A DNA stretch of 64,000 bases from JAICYJ01 sp045806525 (lineage in GTDB: Bacteria; Actinomycetota; Thermoleophilia; Gaiellales; JAICJC01): the NCBI GenBank assembly GCA_045806525.1, contig JBJMJD010000009.1, positions 7,687 to 71,686 of the forward strand, read 5' to 3'. Positions 24,340 to 32,780 of the stretch are shown piece by piece. A program made the translations under genes and the position numbers. The notes beneath the pieces were generated by a model. That model was not told the origin of the DNA. It searched no databases and saw only the letters and a program-made list of their open reading frames with translations. The stretch's first letter is position 1. The number at the start of each line of letters is the position of its first letter.

Positions 24340-25164
24340 ATGGCGGTAGCGCTGGCGCTGATCGCCTCGCTGTGCTGGGGCGTGGCCGACTTCATGGGCG
24401 GGTCACTCAGCCGCCGGCATCCGCTGGTGGTGGTGGTGCTGGTCAGCCAGGCCGTGGGCCTGGCGGGTGTGGTGGTCGCGGCCGCGGTTCGCAGCGGAGG
24501 CTACGACACGGGTGCCGCGCTGCCGGGTGTCCTGGCCGGCCTGGCCGGTGTGGTGGCGGTCTCGTCGTTCTACCGCTCCATGACGCTGGGCGCGATCAGC
24601 GTGGCGGCGCCGATCCTCGCCACCAGCGCGGTGGTGCCGGTCGTGGTGGGGCTGGCCACCGGCGAGCGGCCGAGTGCCGTGCAGCTGGCCGGCATCGGCG
24701 CCGCCCTGGCCGGGGTCGCCCTGGTGTCACGCGAGCCGTCGGCGGGGGGAGGCACCGTCCGCGGTGCCGGCGTGACGCTCGCCCTGGTGGCGGCGCTGGG
24801 CCTGGGGCTGCAGCTGGTCGCGCTCGATCACGCCGCCCGCGCCGATCCGCTGTGGGGCGTTGCCACCGCGCGTCTCACCTCCGTCACCGCATTCGCCGTG
24901 GCCGCCCTCGTTGTGCGACCGGCGTTCACGCGCGCGGCGCTGCCCGCCCTCGTGGTGGTGGGCTTGCTGGATGTCACCGCCAACGCGGGGTTCGCGGTGG
25001 CCACGACCCACGGCTACCTCAGCATCGTGGCCGTGCTGGGGTCACTGTTTCCCCTGGTCACGGTCGCGCTGGCGCACGTGCGGCTGCAAGAGCGCCTCAG
25101 CAGCGGTCAGCGGGCCGGCGTCGGCCTGGCGCTGGCTGGGGTGGTCGCGATCGCCGGCGGGTGA
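24340..25164 (+). CDS. EamA/DMT-superfamily transporter
   Basis: A 274-residue protein with ten predicted hydrophobic helices in two five-helix repeats (VALALIASLCWGVADFMGGS; ATTHGYLSIVAVLGSLFPLV). Members export metabolites or amino acids or import small solutes. It starts 10 bases after the kinase stop and may be the last gene of the sugar operon. The substrate is unknown. No terminator is visible before the convergent LCP gene 9 bases on. Confidence 0.87.
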   Translation: MAVALALIASLCWGVADFMGGSLSRRHPLVVVVLVSQAVGLAGVVVAAAVRSGGYDTGAALPGVLAGLAGVVAVSSFYRSMTLGAISVAAPILATSAVVPVVVGLATGERPSAVQLAGIGAALAGVALVSREPSAGGGTVRGAGVTLALVAALGLGLQLVALDHAARADPLWGVATARLTSVTAFAVAALVVRPAFTRAALPALVVVGLLDVTANAGFAVATTHGYLSIVAVLGSLFPLVTVALAHVRLQERLSSGQRAGVGLALAGVVAIAGG

Positions 25165-25173
25165 TGACCAACC

Positions 25174-26244
25174 CTAGGGGAATAGGTGCCGCAGTGGTTC
25201 GACCGCGCCCTTGTTCTGCGCGCCGCCCTTCGGGCCGCGCATCATCAGCACCACGGTTGCGATCATCGCCAGCACCAGCATCAGCAGCGCTGCCGCCACG
25301 AACAGGTGCCAGCCGTAGTGCTGGACTACACGGACCACGGTTACGGGCGGCACCAGCGCTGCGGCGTCGACGTGGCGAGCCCTGCACAGCGCGCTGGGGT
25401 TCGCCGGCTTGCCGAGGAAGCGGTTGACCGTCGCCCGTTGCTCGGAGATCTGCGTGTGCCGCGGCACCTGGCACCGGAGTGCCGCACCGCCTCGCTGGCG
25501 CAGCTCGACCAGCCCCACGACGTCGGCCGCGGTCAGATCGGTCGAGGCCGAGTCGGCGAGCACACCGCCCATCGTCTGCATCCGCTCAAAGCCTGCCGGC
25601 GCCAGCACCTTGTGCACGATCCCCGCAAGCACCGCATCGCTGGCTGTCTCGAGCTGCTCGCGGGTGGTCGCCGCGTCCACGTAGGCCTGGGCCCGATCAC
25701 CGTCCAGGTTCAGCTTGCCCCTGCCGAAGCGCAGCTCGCGGCCGTCTGGGGTCAGTGCCACGAACGTGGCCTTGTTCTCGACGGTGATGCCACCCAGACC
25801 GTCGACCAGAGGGCCGACACGAGCCGGGTCGATCAGGGCCACGTGGTCGACCCTGATGCCTTCCGCTCGGAGCGCTCCGATCGCTTGCCGGGTGTTCAGG
25901 TCGTCGAGCGGCGAGCTGTTCACCTGGGTGCTTGGGGGCAGTGTCAGGAAGGCGGCCAGGTTCTGGTCGGGAACGGTCGAGAACAGCACCGCCGCACCGG
26001 CGGAGATCCCGGAGCTGTAGCGCACCAGCGTCACCTGCGGATGGTCGAGGATGCCGGCGTCGGCCGGCAGCGCCGCGCGTACGGGCGCGGGCAGCCGCGC
26101 CTGCGACTTCGAGATATCGCCCGACACGCCCCGCAGCTGATAGGCCACCCAGCCGAGCACCACTGCGGCCATGCAGAGCCCGACCACGAGCAGCACCCCC
26201 GACACCTGTATCAGCCTTACGAGCAGACGGTCGCGCGCCTCCAT
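25174..26244 (-). CDS. LytR-CpsA-Psr (LCP) domain protein with two membrane anchors
   Basis: About 356 residues from ATG 26244, which follows a GGGGGGAG ribosome site. An N-terminal membrane helix (VSGVLLVVGLCMAAVVLGWV) leads into an extracellular LCP-like domain with LVRYSSG, LDDLNTRQAIGALRAEGIRV, HVALIDPARVGPLVDGLGGI and LDGDRAQAYVDA. A second hydrophobic helix sits near the C-terminus (FVAAALLMLVLAMIATVVLM). LCP enzymes transfer lipid-linked polymers to the cell wall. The basic and acidic active-site residues look only partly conserved, so catalytic activity is uncertain. Its promoter is at 26319-26346. The C-terminal anchor is unusual for this family. Confidence 0.72.
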   Translation of the reverse strand: MEARDRLLVRLIQVSGVLLVVGLCMAAVVLGWVAYQLRGVSGDISKSQARLPAPVRAALPADAGILDHPQVTLVRYSSGISAGAAVLFSTVPDQNLAAFLTLPPSTQVNSSPLDDLNTRQAIGALRAEGIRVDHVALIDPARVGPLVDGLGGITVENKATFVALTPDGRELRFGRGKLNLDGDRAQAYVDAATTREQLETASDAVLAGIVHKVLAPAGFERMQTMGGVLADSASTDLTAADVVGLVELRQRGGAALRCQVPRHTQISEQRATVNRFLGKPANPSALCRARHVDAAALVPPVTVVRVVQHYGWHLFVAAALLMLVLAMIATVVLMMRGPKGGAQNKGAVEPLRHLFP

Positions 26245-26318
26245 GCAGACTCCCCCCAGAGCCTCGAAACAGAGCCGTGGCTGGGTGTCCACAGACCCAC
26301 CCCAGCCACACACCGTGC

Positions 26319-26346
26319 ACAGTACCGCGATTCGTGGTCGTGTCAA
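26319..26346 (-). promoter_or_regulatory. Promoter of the LCP gene
   Basis: Reading the minus strand: TTGACA (26346-26341), a 16-base spacer and TACTGT (26324-26319). The 70-base leader before the ATG can fold GGCTGGG with CCCAGCC (26279-26307), a possible leader hairpin. Confidence 0.55.
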
Positions 26347-26370
26347 TAGCCACGCCTGGCTGGCGCGATC

Positions 26371-27171
26371 TCAGCCACCGACGGGCGTCAGCATGTAGTG
26401 CACGGCCAGATTCGTGTGCTCGCCGAACGGGGCCATCGCCTCACGAACGCGCTGCTCGGACCAGATCGGATCGTCGGAGAACCAGGCGGCCACCGCCTTG
26501 CGCACAGCCAGATCGCCCGCCGCGACAACATCGCGGCGTCCCAGGCAACGCGCCAGCAGCCAGTCCGCCGTCCAGCGCCCGATCCCAGGCAGCCGCGTCA
26601 CGTATGCGATCACTGCCTCGTTATCGAGGTGGGCAACATCCAGATCGGCGTCTGCCAGTGCCGCGATCGACCGCATCTTCATCGCCGACAGCTTGAGGCC
26701 GGCCAGGTCGGCGCCGCGCACCTCCTGCTGCCGCGGGAAGCGCCACCACTCGAAGCCGTCATGGTCGATGCGCTGCCCCAGCCGTTGCACCAGCGCCGCA
26801 CGCATCACCGCCGCCGCCCGCAGCGAGATCTGCTGCGCGGTGACCGCCGTCACCATCGCCTCGAACGGATCGGCCAGCAGCGGCGGCCGGAATCCGGGTG
26901 CGCGGGCTGCGAGCGCCGGGAACGCCCGCGCGAACCCGTCGATGTCGAAGCCCGCCCCGAGCAGGTGGGCCACCTCGTCGCGGTCGCGGTCGGTGTAGAC
27001 GCCGTAGGCAGTCAGCCCGTGTGCCTCGATGCGAACGGGCAAGCCCGACCCGAGCACGCGATGCAGGCCGCCACCCTGCCAGCGGCTGGCCAGGTCGTCG
27101 CCGAACATCCGGAACCGGAAGGTCGAGCGCTCGAAGTCGTAGGGTGCCGGGACCGGCAACGGGAGCTTCAT
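26371..27171 (-). CDS. DNA-3-methyladenine glycosylase II-like (AlkA/HhH-GPD)
   Basis: A 266-residue base-excision repair glycosylase. After an AlkA-like N-terminal domain come DPFEAMVTAVTAQQISLRAA, the helix-hairpin-helix LPGIGRWTADWLLARCLG, and the catalytic aspartate in VVAAGDLAVRKAV. The order matches AlkA. It removes alkylated purines or pyrimidines from DNA. It is divergent from the second GH4 gene with only 14 bases between the starts, and has no obvious operon partner. Confidence 0.9.
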   Translation of the reverse strand: MKLPLPVPAPYDFERSTFRFRMFGDDLASRWQGGGLHRVLGSGLPVRIEAHGLTAYGVYTDRDRDEVAHLLGAGFDIDGFARAFPALAARAPGFRPPLLADPFEAMVTAVTAQQISLRAAAVMRAALVQRLGQRIDHDGFEWWRFPRQQEVRGADLAGLKLSAMKMRSIAALADADLDVAHLDNEAVIAYVTRLPGIGRWTADWLLARCLGRRDVVAAGDLAVRKAVAAWFSDDPIWSEQRVREAMAPFGEHTNLAVHYMLTPVGG

Positions 27172-27185
27172 GCGAAGATTGTCCC

Positions 27186-28457
27186 ATGGCCCGGATCGCC
27201 ATCATCGGAGGGGGCTCCGCCTACATGCCGGGGCTGGCGTTCAGCTTCGCCCGCGAGTCGCAGCGGTTCGCGGGCTCGACGCTGGTGCTGCACGACATCG
27301 ACCCGGATGCGCTCGACGTGCAGACGCGCCTGACCGGCTCGATCCTGCGCGCGCACGCAGCAGCACCGCTCGAGGTGACCTCCACCCGAGAGCTGGGGCG
27401 CGCCCTGGACGGCGCCGACTTCGTTCTCACCAGCTTCCGGCCGGGCGGACTCGAGGCGCGCCACCGCGACGAGTCGATCCCGCCCCAGTACGGCGTGATC
27501 GGCCAGGAGACGACTGGTCCCGGCGGGCTGGCCATGGCCATGCGGTCGATCCCTGCCGTGCTCGAGATCGCGGCCGGCATGCGCCGCGGCGCCGCCGACG
27601 GCGCGCTGCTCCTGAACTACACGAACCCGGTCCAGCTCGTGACCGATGCCCTCGTCCGCCATGGCGGAGTGAACGCGATCGGGCTGTGCGACCAGCACGG
27701 CGGCGAGATCGCCTTTCTGGCCGGCCTGCTCGGCGCCGACCCGCACGACATGGAAACCGACATCTGGGGCACGAATCACCTCACGTGGACGCGCGCGGTC
27801 CGGCTGCGCGGCGAGGACGTGACCGGGCTCGTGTTCGAGCTGCTGGAGGCGCTCGACCCGGCCGACGTCGATGGCGACTACTGGGTGCCGGTCGTGCGGC
27901 TGTTCCCGCTGTACGGCCTGATTCCGAGCCGCTACCTGGGCTACTACGCCATGCATGACGAGATGCTGGAGCGCTACCGCCGCAGCGGCCGCACGCGCGC
28001 GCAGGAGATCTTGGCCGAGCTGCCGCCGATCCTCGCCAGCTACCGGGAGCAGGCAGACAGCGACGATCCGCGCCCGCTGGGCGGGCGCTTCAGCGCCGAG
28101 CACGGCGACTTCGCGGTGGGCGTGATGGCGGCTGTGCTGTCCGGCGAGCCGCGCCGGTTCGTGCTGAACGTGCCCAACCGGGGAGCCATCGACGGGCTGC
28201 CGGACGACGCGATCGTGGAGGTGCCGTGCACGCTGCGCGGCCTCGACATCGTGCGCCACCGCATGGGGCCGATGCCCGCGCAGGTGGCGGGCCTGGTGCT
28301 GCAGCTGACCGCGCATGCCCGGCTGGCCTCCGAGGCCGCCGTCACGGGCGATCGCCGGCTGGCGCTGCGAGCGATGATGGCGCACCCGTTGGTGAACGAC
28401 ATCACGGCCGCGGAGGAGATGCTTGACCGGCTGATCCCGGACGAAGCACCATCGTGA
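27186..28457 (+). CDS. Glycoside hydrolase family 4 (alpha-galactosidase/6-phospho-glucosidase group)
   Basis: A 423-residue second GH4 enzyme. It has the NAD-binding start IAIIGGGSAYMPGLAF, IGQETTGPGGLAMAMRS, LNYTNP (143-148), metal ligands C168 (GLCDQHGG) and H198 (GTNHLTW). It differs from the copy at 15070 in the substrate loop and probably has another specificity. It uses NAD and Mn and works by oxidation-elimination. The ATG at 27186 starts the Rossmann strand directly, and little or no leader is available. Its 3' end overlaps the convergent DUF3891-like gene by 56 bases. Confidence 0.9.
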   Translation: MARIAIIGGGSAYMPGLAFSFARESQRFAGSTLVLHDIDPDALDVQTRLTGSILRAHAAAPLEVTSTRELGRALDGADFVLTSFRPGGLEARHRDESIPPQYGVIGQETTGPGGLAMAMRSIPAVLEIAAGMRRGAADGALLLNYTNPVQLVTDALVRHGGVNAIGLCDQHGGEIAFLAGLLGADPHDMETDIWGTNHLTWTRAVRLRGEDVTGLVFELLEALDPADVDGDYWVPVVRLFPLYGLIPSRYLGYYAMHDEMLERYRRSGRTRAQEILAELPPILASYREQADSDDPRPLGGRFSAEHGDFAVGVMAAVLSGEPRRFVLNVPNRGAIDGLPDDAIVEVPCTLRGLDIVRHRMGPMPAQVAGLVLQLTAHARLASEAAVTGDRRLALRAMMAHPLVNDITAAEEMLDRLIPDEAPS

Positions 28458-29175
28458 CCATCTCGAGCGGCGCGCCGGCGAACGCGGCATCGAGCGACGT
28501 CTGGTCGGGGTACGTACCCTCGAGCAACCGTGCCTCGACCTGCAGCCGCAGCGCTGCCCCGGCGAGCGGCCAGGGCGTAAGCGCCGCCTGCGTGCGCGCA
28601 TCGTCGTCCCAGCGCAGGTCGAGATCGGCCGGCTCGCCGTCGGTGGGGACGGCGGTGAACGCCGCCTGCTGGTCGGCGCCGGTGCAGAGGAACAGCGACA
28701 GCCAGTCCCAGCAGCGCAGCAGCGTCGCGTTGAGTGCGACGTTTGCCGCATCCGCGCCGAGCGACTCGCGCAGCCGCTTCTGGAACGCGTACTCGCCGGC
28801 GAGGTATCCGCGCACCGGCTCAGCCGCCCGCTCCTGCTCAGAGACGTAGCGTTCGTAGAGGCCGGTGCCGTGCATCGACACCAGCAGCGCCGCATAGCCG
28901 CTCTGGGCCACCATCAGCCGCGCCGCCCGGCTCCACAGCTCAACGTGCGTCGCGCGCGGCATCGACGTGAACGAGTAGGGGAGACCCGAGCGCGGGTCGA
29001 GCACCGGCGCCGCGTCCCAGGCGGCCATGCCGATATCGTGCTGCAGCGCCGCCAGGCGCACCGCGTCGGGCGGCTCGAAACGCCAGGCCCAGGCTTCGGC
29101 CAGGCGGCCGGACAGCCACGCGTGCGCCGGCTGTCCGATCGCCAGCGTCCCGCGCGGATCGGGCCGCAGGATCAC
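28402..29175 (-). CDS. DUF3891-like protein of unknown function
   Basis: A 257-residue soluble protein. The blocks VRLAALQHDIGMAAWDAAPV, YSFTSMPRATHVELWSRA, LLVSMHGTGLYERY and LLRCWDWLSLFLC match what I recall of the DUF3891 family. The HD in ALQHDIGM hints at metal binding, but I know of no established activity. The GTG at 29175 overlaps the stop of the upstream acetyltransferase (GTGA). It is last in a minus run copA-csoR-GNAT-GNAT-DUF3891. Confidence 0.7.
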   Translation of the reverse strand: MILRPDPRGTLAIGQPAHAWLSGRLAEAWAWRFEPPDAVRLAALQHDIGMAAWDAAPVLDPRSGLPYSFTSMPRATHVELWSRAARLMVAQSGYAALLVSMHGTGLYERYVSEQERAAEPVRGYLAGEYAFQKRLRESLGADAANVALNATLLRCWDWLSLFLCTGADQQAAFTAVPTDGEPADLDLRWDDDARTQAALTPWPLAGAALRLQVEARLLEGTYPDQTSLDAAFAGAPLEMVTMVLRPGSAGQASPPRP

Positions 29176-29708
29176 GCCTCTCCCGGCAGCAGTGAGAACA
29201 CGACGTGATCGCGGGCGACCCCGCGCGCCAGCATGCCGGATCGCATCACGCCCTCGCGGGTGAAGCCGGCCCGTTCGGCCACGGCCTGGGAGGCCGTGTT
29301 GTCGACATCGGCCATCAGGTGCAGGCGGCCGATCGGCCATTCCCGCAACGTCCATCGCGCCAGCAACCGCAGCGCGCGGGTGGCGGCGCCGCGGCCGCGT
29401 GCCTCCGGAGCCAGCCAGTAGCCGATCTCGGCCATGCCCGCGTCCCACGGCTTGAGGGCCACGCCCACCGCTCCCAACAGCGCGCCGGTGGCCCGGTCTG
29501 TGACGGCCAGGTTCAGCTCGCCCGCCGTCACGGTGCGGGCCACGAATGCGCGGGCGTCCTCGGGCATGTAGGGGATCGGGATCACGGGGATGAAACGCCG
29601 TACGCCCGGGTCGTTGCAGCAGCGCACCAGCTCCTCGACGTCCGCCTCTGTCCACGGGCGCAGCGCCACGGCCTGATCCACCAGCGGCGGGTCGGGAGCT
29701 GCGTTCAC
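29172..29708 (-). CDS. GNAT acetyltransferase (RimJ/RimL type), copy 2
   Basis: A 178-residue GNAT enzyme. The N-terminal substrate strand is VALRPWTEADVEELVRCCND and the acetyl-CoA motif is IGYWLAPEARGRGAATRALR. The C-terminal block VDNTASQAVAERAGFTREGV is typical of RimJ/RimL-like N-acetyltransferases. It is a close paralogue of the next gene upstream, with which it overlaps by four bases, so the pair probably arose by tandem duplication. The target amine or protein is unknown. Confidence 0.88.
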   Translation of the reverse strand: MNAAPDPPLVDQAVALRPWTEADVEELVRCCNDPGVRRFIPVIPIPYMPEDARAFVARTVTAGELNLAVTDRATGALLGAVGVALKPWDAGMAEIGYWLAPEARGRGAATRALRLLARWTLREWPIGRLHLMADVDNTASQAVAERAGFTREGVMRSGMLARGVARDHVVFSLLPGEA

Positions 29709-30250
29709 GATCGATCACCCGGCAGCAGCGAGAACATGACGGCGTCGCGTCGCTCGCCGCGCAGGTCATACCAGTTGCGAAGCGTCCCCTCCGGTACGAA
29801 ACCGGCTCGCTCGGCGACCCGCATCGAGGCCGGGTTGTCGACGTCGGTGAACAGCTGCAGTCGGATCAGTGGAAGCGTCGCCAGCGCCCAGCGCGACAGC
29901 AGCACCAGCGCTTTGGAGGCCAGGCCGCTGCCCCGGGCCTCGGGCGCCACCCAGTAGCCTGTCTGGGCGATGCCCGCGGCAATCGTTCGCAGGCCGATCG
30001 AGCCGCGCAGCGCCGCATCTGCGGCGTCGCCGATCACGAGCGTCGCCGAGCCCTGGTCGAGCCGCTGCTGGGCCGCGCCGATGAAGGCGATCGCGTCGTC
30101 CTCGGTGTAGGGCATCGGCAGCGTCGGGATGAACCTGCGGATCTGCTCCTCGTTGCAGCAGCGCACGGCGTCCGGCACGTCCTGCATCGACCATGGCCGA
30201 AGCGCGATGACGCCGTCCGAGAGCGGGGGATCCGGGTAGCCCAGAGCCAT
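29705..30250 (-). CDS. GNAT acetyltransferase (RimJ/RimL type), copy 1
   Basis: A 181-residue GNAT enzyme. It has VIALRPWSMQDVPDAVRCCN, the acetyl-CoA loop QTGYWVAPEARGSGLASKAL and VDNPASMRVAERAGFVPEGT. The same order of motifs and the CCN and FIP(T/V)(L/I)P(M/I)PY blocks recur in the paralogue downstream. It starts 22 bases after the csoR stop, so it may be co-transcribed with the copper genes, though no copper role is suggested by the family. Confidence 0.88.
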   Translation of the reverse strand: MALGYPDPPLSDGVIALRPWSMQDVPDAVRCCNEEQIRRFIPTLPMPYTEDDAIAFIGAAQQRLDQGSATLVIGDAADAALRGSIGLRTIAAGIAQTGYWVAPEARGSGLASKALVLLSRWALATLPLIRLQLFTDVDNPASMRVAERAGFVPEGTLRNWYDLRGERRDAVMFSLLPGDRS

Positions 30251-30272
30251 CCACCTAGCCTAGCCCCGCTGC

Positions 30273-30560
30273 TCAGCGTGCCCGCGCGAACCGTTCCACC
30301 GCGTGCAGCAGCTCCTGCGTCTTTGCCTCCGCAGCCTGCGGGTCACCGGAGCGCATCGCATCGCTGACGCAGTGGTTGACGTGGCCGTCCAGCACCCGCA
30401 GCCCGACCTTCTCGAGCGCCGTCGAGACGGCGCTGATCTGGTCGAGGATGTCGATGCAGTAGCGGTCGTCCTCGACCATCCGCTCGATCCCGCGCACCTG
30501 GCCCTCGATCCGGTGCAGCCGCTTCGTGATCGCGTCCTTCTCCCCGCTGTATCCCTGCAT
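30273..30560 (-). CDS. csoR: Copper-sensing repressor CsoR (metal-sensitive repressor family)
   Basis: A 95-residue four-helix repressor. The Cu(I) ligands C35 (DDRYCIDIL), H60 and C64 (LDGHVNHCV) are all present in the C-H-C pattern that distinguishes copper CsoR from nickel, formaldehyde or persulfide relatives. The conserved RLHRIEGQVRGIERM helix contacts DNA. Its gene touches the copA stop, so copA-csoR form one autoregulated operon. The probable operator is at 32764-32780. Confidence 0.93.
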   Translation of the reverse strand: MQGYSGEKDAITKRLHRIEGQVRGIERMVEDDRYCIDILDQISAVSTALEKVGLRVLDGHVNHCVSDAMRSGDPQAAEAKTQELLHAVERFARAR

Positions 30561-32749
30561 CAGACCGGCTCCTCTCTGCGGCTGCGGAAGCTCCGCAGCC
30601 GCAGGCTGTTGGTAACGACGAACAGGCTCGAGCAGGCCATGGCGGCCGCGGCGAGCATCGGGTTCAGCAGGCCGGCGAAGGCCAGCGGTATCAGAACCAC
30701 GTTGTAGGCGAACGCCCAGAACAGGTTGCCCTTGATCACGGCCAGCGTGCGCCGCGCCAGCCGGATCGCGTCGCCGGCCGCGCGCAGGTCGCCCGACACG
30801 AGCGTCAGGTCGCCGGCCTCGACGGCCACCTCGGTGCCGGTGCCCATGGCCAGGCCGAGGTCGGCCTGGGCCAGCGCCGGGGCATCGTTGACGCCGTCTC
30901 CAACCATGGCAACGACCGCGCCCGCATCCTGCAGGCGCCGCACCTCGGTCGCCTTGTCCTGCGGCAGCACGCCGGCCCGGTAGCGATCGATGCCGACGCT
31001 GCTGGCCACCGCCGCAACCGCCCGGTCGTTGTCCCCGCTGAGCAGGAACGGCTCCAGTCCCAGCTGGCGCAGCTGCATGATCGCCTCGGCGGCTTCGGGC
31101 TTGACCGCGTCGATCAGCCGGATCCTGCCGATCGGCCTGCCGTCACACGTCACGGCGGCAACGGTGCCATCCTCGTCCACGGCCTCCGGCACGTCGCTTC
31201 CCCGTCCGACCATGATCGTGTGGCCGTCCACCTTCGCCTCGGCGCCTTGCCCGGGCAGGGTGCGCGCCTCGGTCGCGGCCGGCAGCGGGCCGGCGGCACC
31301 GGCATGCCGTGCGATGGCGCGCGACACCGGGTGGTCGCTTGCGGCGGCGGCTGCGCCGGCCAGCCGCAGCAGCTGTGCGACGGCGACGTCGCCGGTTGCG
31401 GTCACCTCGGCCACACGCATGTGGCCGGTCGTGACGGTGCCGGTCTTGTCGAGCACGATCATCGTCACGCGCCGCGTCTGCTCGAGCACCTCGGGGCCCT
31501 TGATCAGCACACCCAGCTGGGCGCCGCGCCCCGTGCCGACCAGCAGCGCGGTGGGTGTGGCAAGACCCAGCGCGCACGGGCAGGCCACCACCAGCACGGC
31601 CACCGCGGCGCCGAAGGCCTCTGCGGCGCCGGCGCCGTTCAGCAGCCAGAACGCCAGCGCTGCGGCGGACAGCACGATCACGACCGGGACGAACACCGCG
31701 GATACGCGGTCGGCCAGCCGCTGGGCGTCGGCCTTGCCGCCCTGGGCTGCGAAGACCATGCGGCCGATGCGGGCGACCATCGTGTCAGAGCCGACCGCGG
31801 TCGCCCGGATGACCAGCCGCCCCTCACCGTTCACGGTGGAGCCGGTGACGCTGTCGCCGGGGGCCACGTCGACGGGCACGCTCTCACCGGTCAGGAGCGA
31901 GCGGTCGATCGCTGACCGTCCGTCCAGCACCAGCCCGTCGGTGGCGACGCGCTCACCCGGCCGCACCACGAAGGTATCTCCCACCACCAGCTGTGCGGTC
32001 GGCACACGCCGTTCGCGCCCGTCCGCGAGCAGCGTCGCCTCCGGCGCCCCCAGCTCCAGCAGCGCTCGCAGCGCAGCTCCCGCCTGGCGCTTCGCCCGCG
32101 CCTCGAAGAACCGGCCGGCCAGCACCAGGGTCGTGACCACCGCCGCCACCTCCAGGTACAGGTCCTCACCGGGAGAGCCGCCCGTCTGCAGCGACCAGGC
32201 GATGGACATGCGGTAGTGGAGCCCGCCTGCGTCGAGGAACAGGATCGCGACCGCCGACCACGCCCATGCCGCCAGGGTGCCGATCGAGACCAGCGTGTCC
32301 ATCGTGGCTGCGCCGTGGCGAAGGGCGCTCAGCGCCGCGCGGTGGAACTCGGCGCCGCCCCAGAACACGACCACCGTCGTCAGCGCAAACGAGATCCACT
32401 GCCAGCCGTCGAACTGTAGCGACGGCACCATCGCGAGCAGCAGCACCGGCAGGGAAAGCCCCGCCGACACGGCCAGGCGCACGCCGACGCGGCGGTCGCT
32501 CGCGGGCGGTAGCGGGGTCATGTCGGCGCCGGGCAGCTGCGCCCGGTAGCCGGTCTCCTCGATGGTGCGCAGGATCAGCCGCGGTCCGGCACGGCCGGGG
32601 TCGAAATCGACCGCCGCCCGCTCGGTGGCGAAGTTGACGGTGGCGTGGACGCCGTCCAGGCCGTTCAGCCGGCGCTCGATGCGGCCGGCGCAGGACGCGC
32701 AGCTCATGCCCTCGACGGGCAGCTCGAGGTGCTCGCGCGTTGCAGGCAT
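30560..32749 (-). CDS. copA: Cu(I)-exporting P1B-type ATPase
   Basis: A 729-residue heavy-metal ATPase. The N-terminal HMA domain has GMSCASCAGRIERR (C17, C20). The membrane metal site is CPC in VVACPCALGLATPTALL, followed by the phosphorylation motif DKTGTVTTG and nucleotide-domain HP (SDHPVSRAIA). The hinge is MVGDGVNDAPALAQADLGLA and the terminal helix carries YNVVLIPLAFAGLL plus MACSSLFVVTNSLRLRSF. These identify the Cu+ export subgroup. It sits in the cytoplasmic membrane and removes copper. It is the first gene of the CsoR operon. Confidence 0.96.
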   Translation of the reverse strand: MPATREHLELPVEGMSCASCAGRIERRLNGLDGVHATVNFATERAAVDFDPGRAGPRLILRTIEETGYRAQLPGADMTPLPPASDRRVGVRLAVSAGLSLPVLLLAMVPSLQFDGWQWISFALTTVVVFWGGAEFHRAALSALRHGAATMDTLVSIGTLAAWAWSAVAILFLDAGGLHYRMSIAWSLQTGGSPGEDLYLEVAAVVTTLVLAGRFFEARAKRQAGAALRALLELGAPEATLLADGRERRVPTAQLVVGDTFVVRPGERVATDGLVLDGRSAIDRSLLTGESVPVDVAPGDSVTGSTVNGEGRLVIRATAVGSDTMVARIGRMVFAAQGGKADAQRLADRVSAVFVPVVIVLSAAALAFWLLNGAGAAEAFGAAVAVLVVACPCALGLATPTALLVGTGRGAQLGVLIKGPEVLEQTRRVTMIVLDKTGTVTTGHMRVAEVTATGDVAVAQLLRLAGAAAAASDHPVSRAIARHAGAAGPLPAATEARTLPGQGAEAKVDGHTIMVGRGSDVPEAVDEDGTVAAVTCDGRPIGRIRLIDAVKPEAAEAIMQLRQLGLEPFLLSGDNDRAVAAVASSVGIDRYRAGVLPQDKATEVRRLQDAGAVVAMVGDGVNDAPALAQADLGLAMGTGTEVAVEAGDLTLVSGDLRAAGDAIRLARRTLAVIKGNLFWAFAYNVVLIPLAFAGLLNPMLAAAAMACSSLFVVTNSLRLRSFRSRREEPV

Positions 32750-32763
32750 GCGCCCAGCCTAGC

Positions 32764-32780
32764 ATACCCCCAAGGGGTAT
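32764..32780. promoter_or_regulatory. CsoR operator
   Basis: ATACCCC-CAA-GGGGTAT is a perfect 7-base inverted repeat around three bases, 14 bases before the copA start. It matches the G-tract dyads bound by CsoR repressors (family knowledge). It ends exactly at the stop of the upstream gene. Confidence 0.85.
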
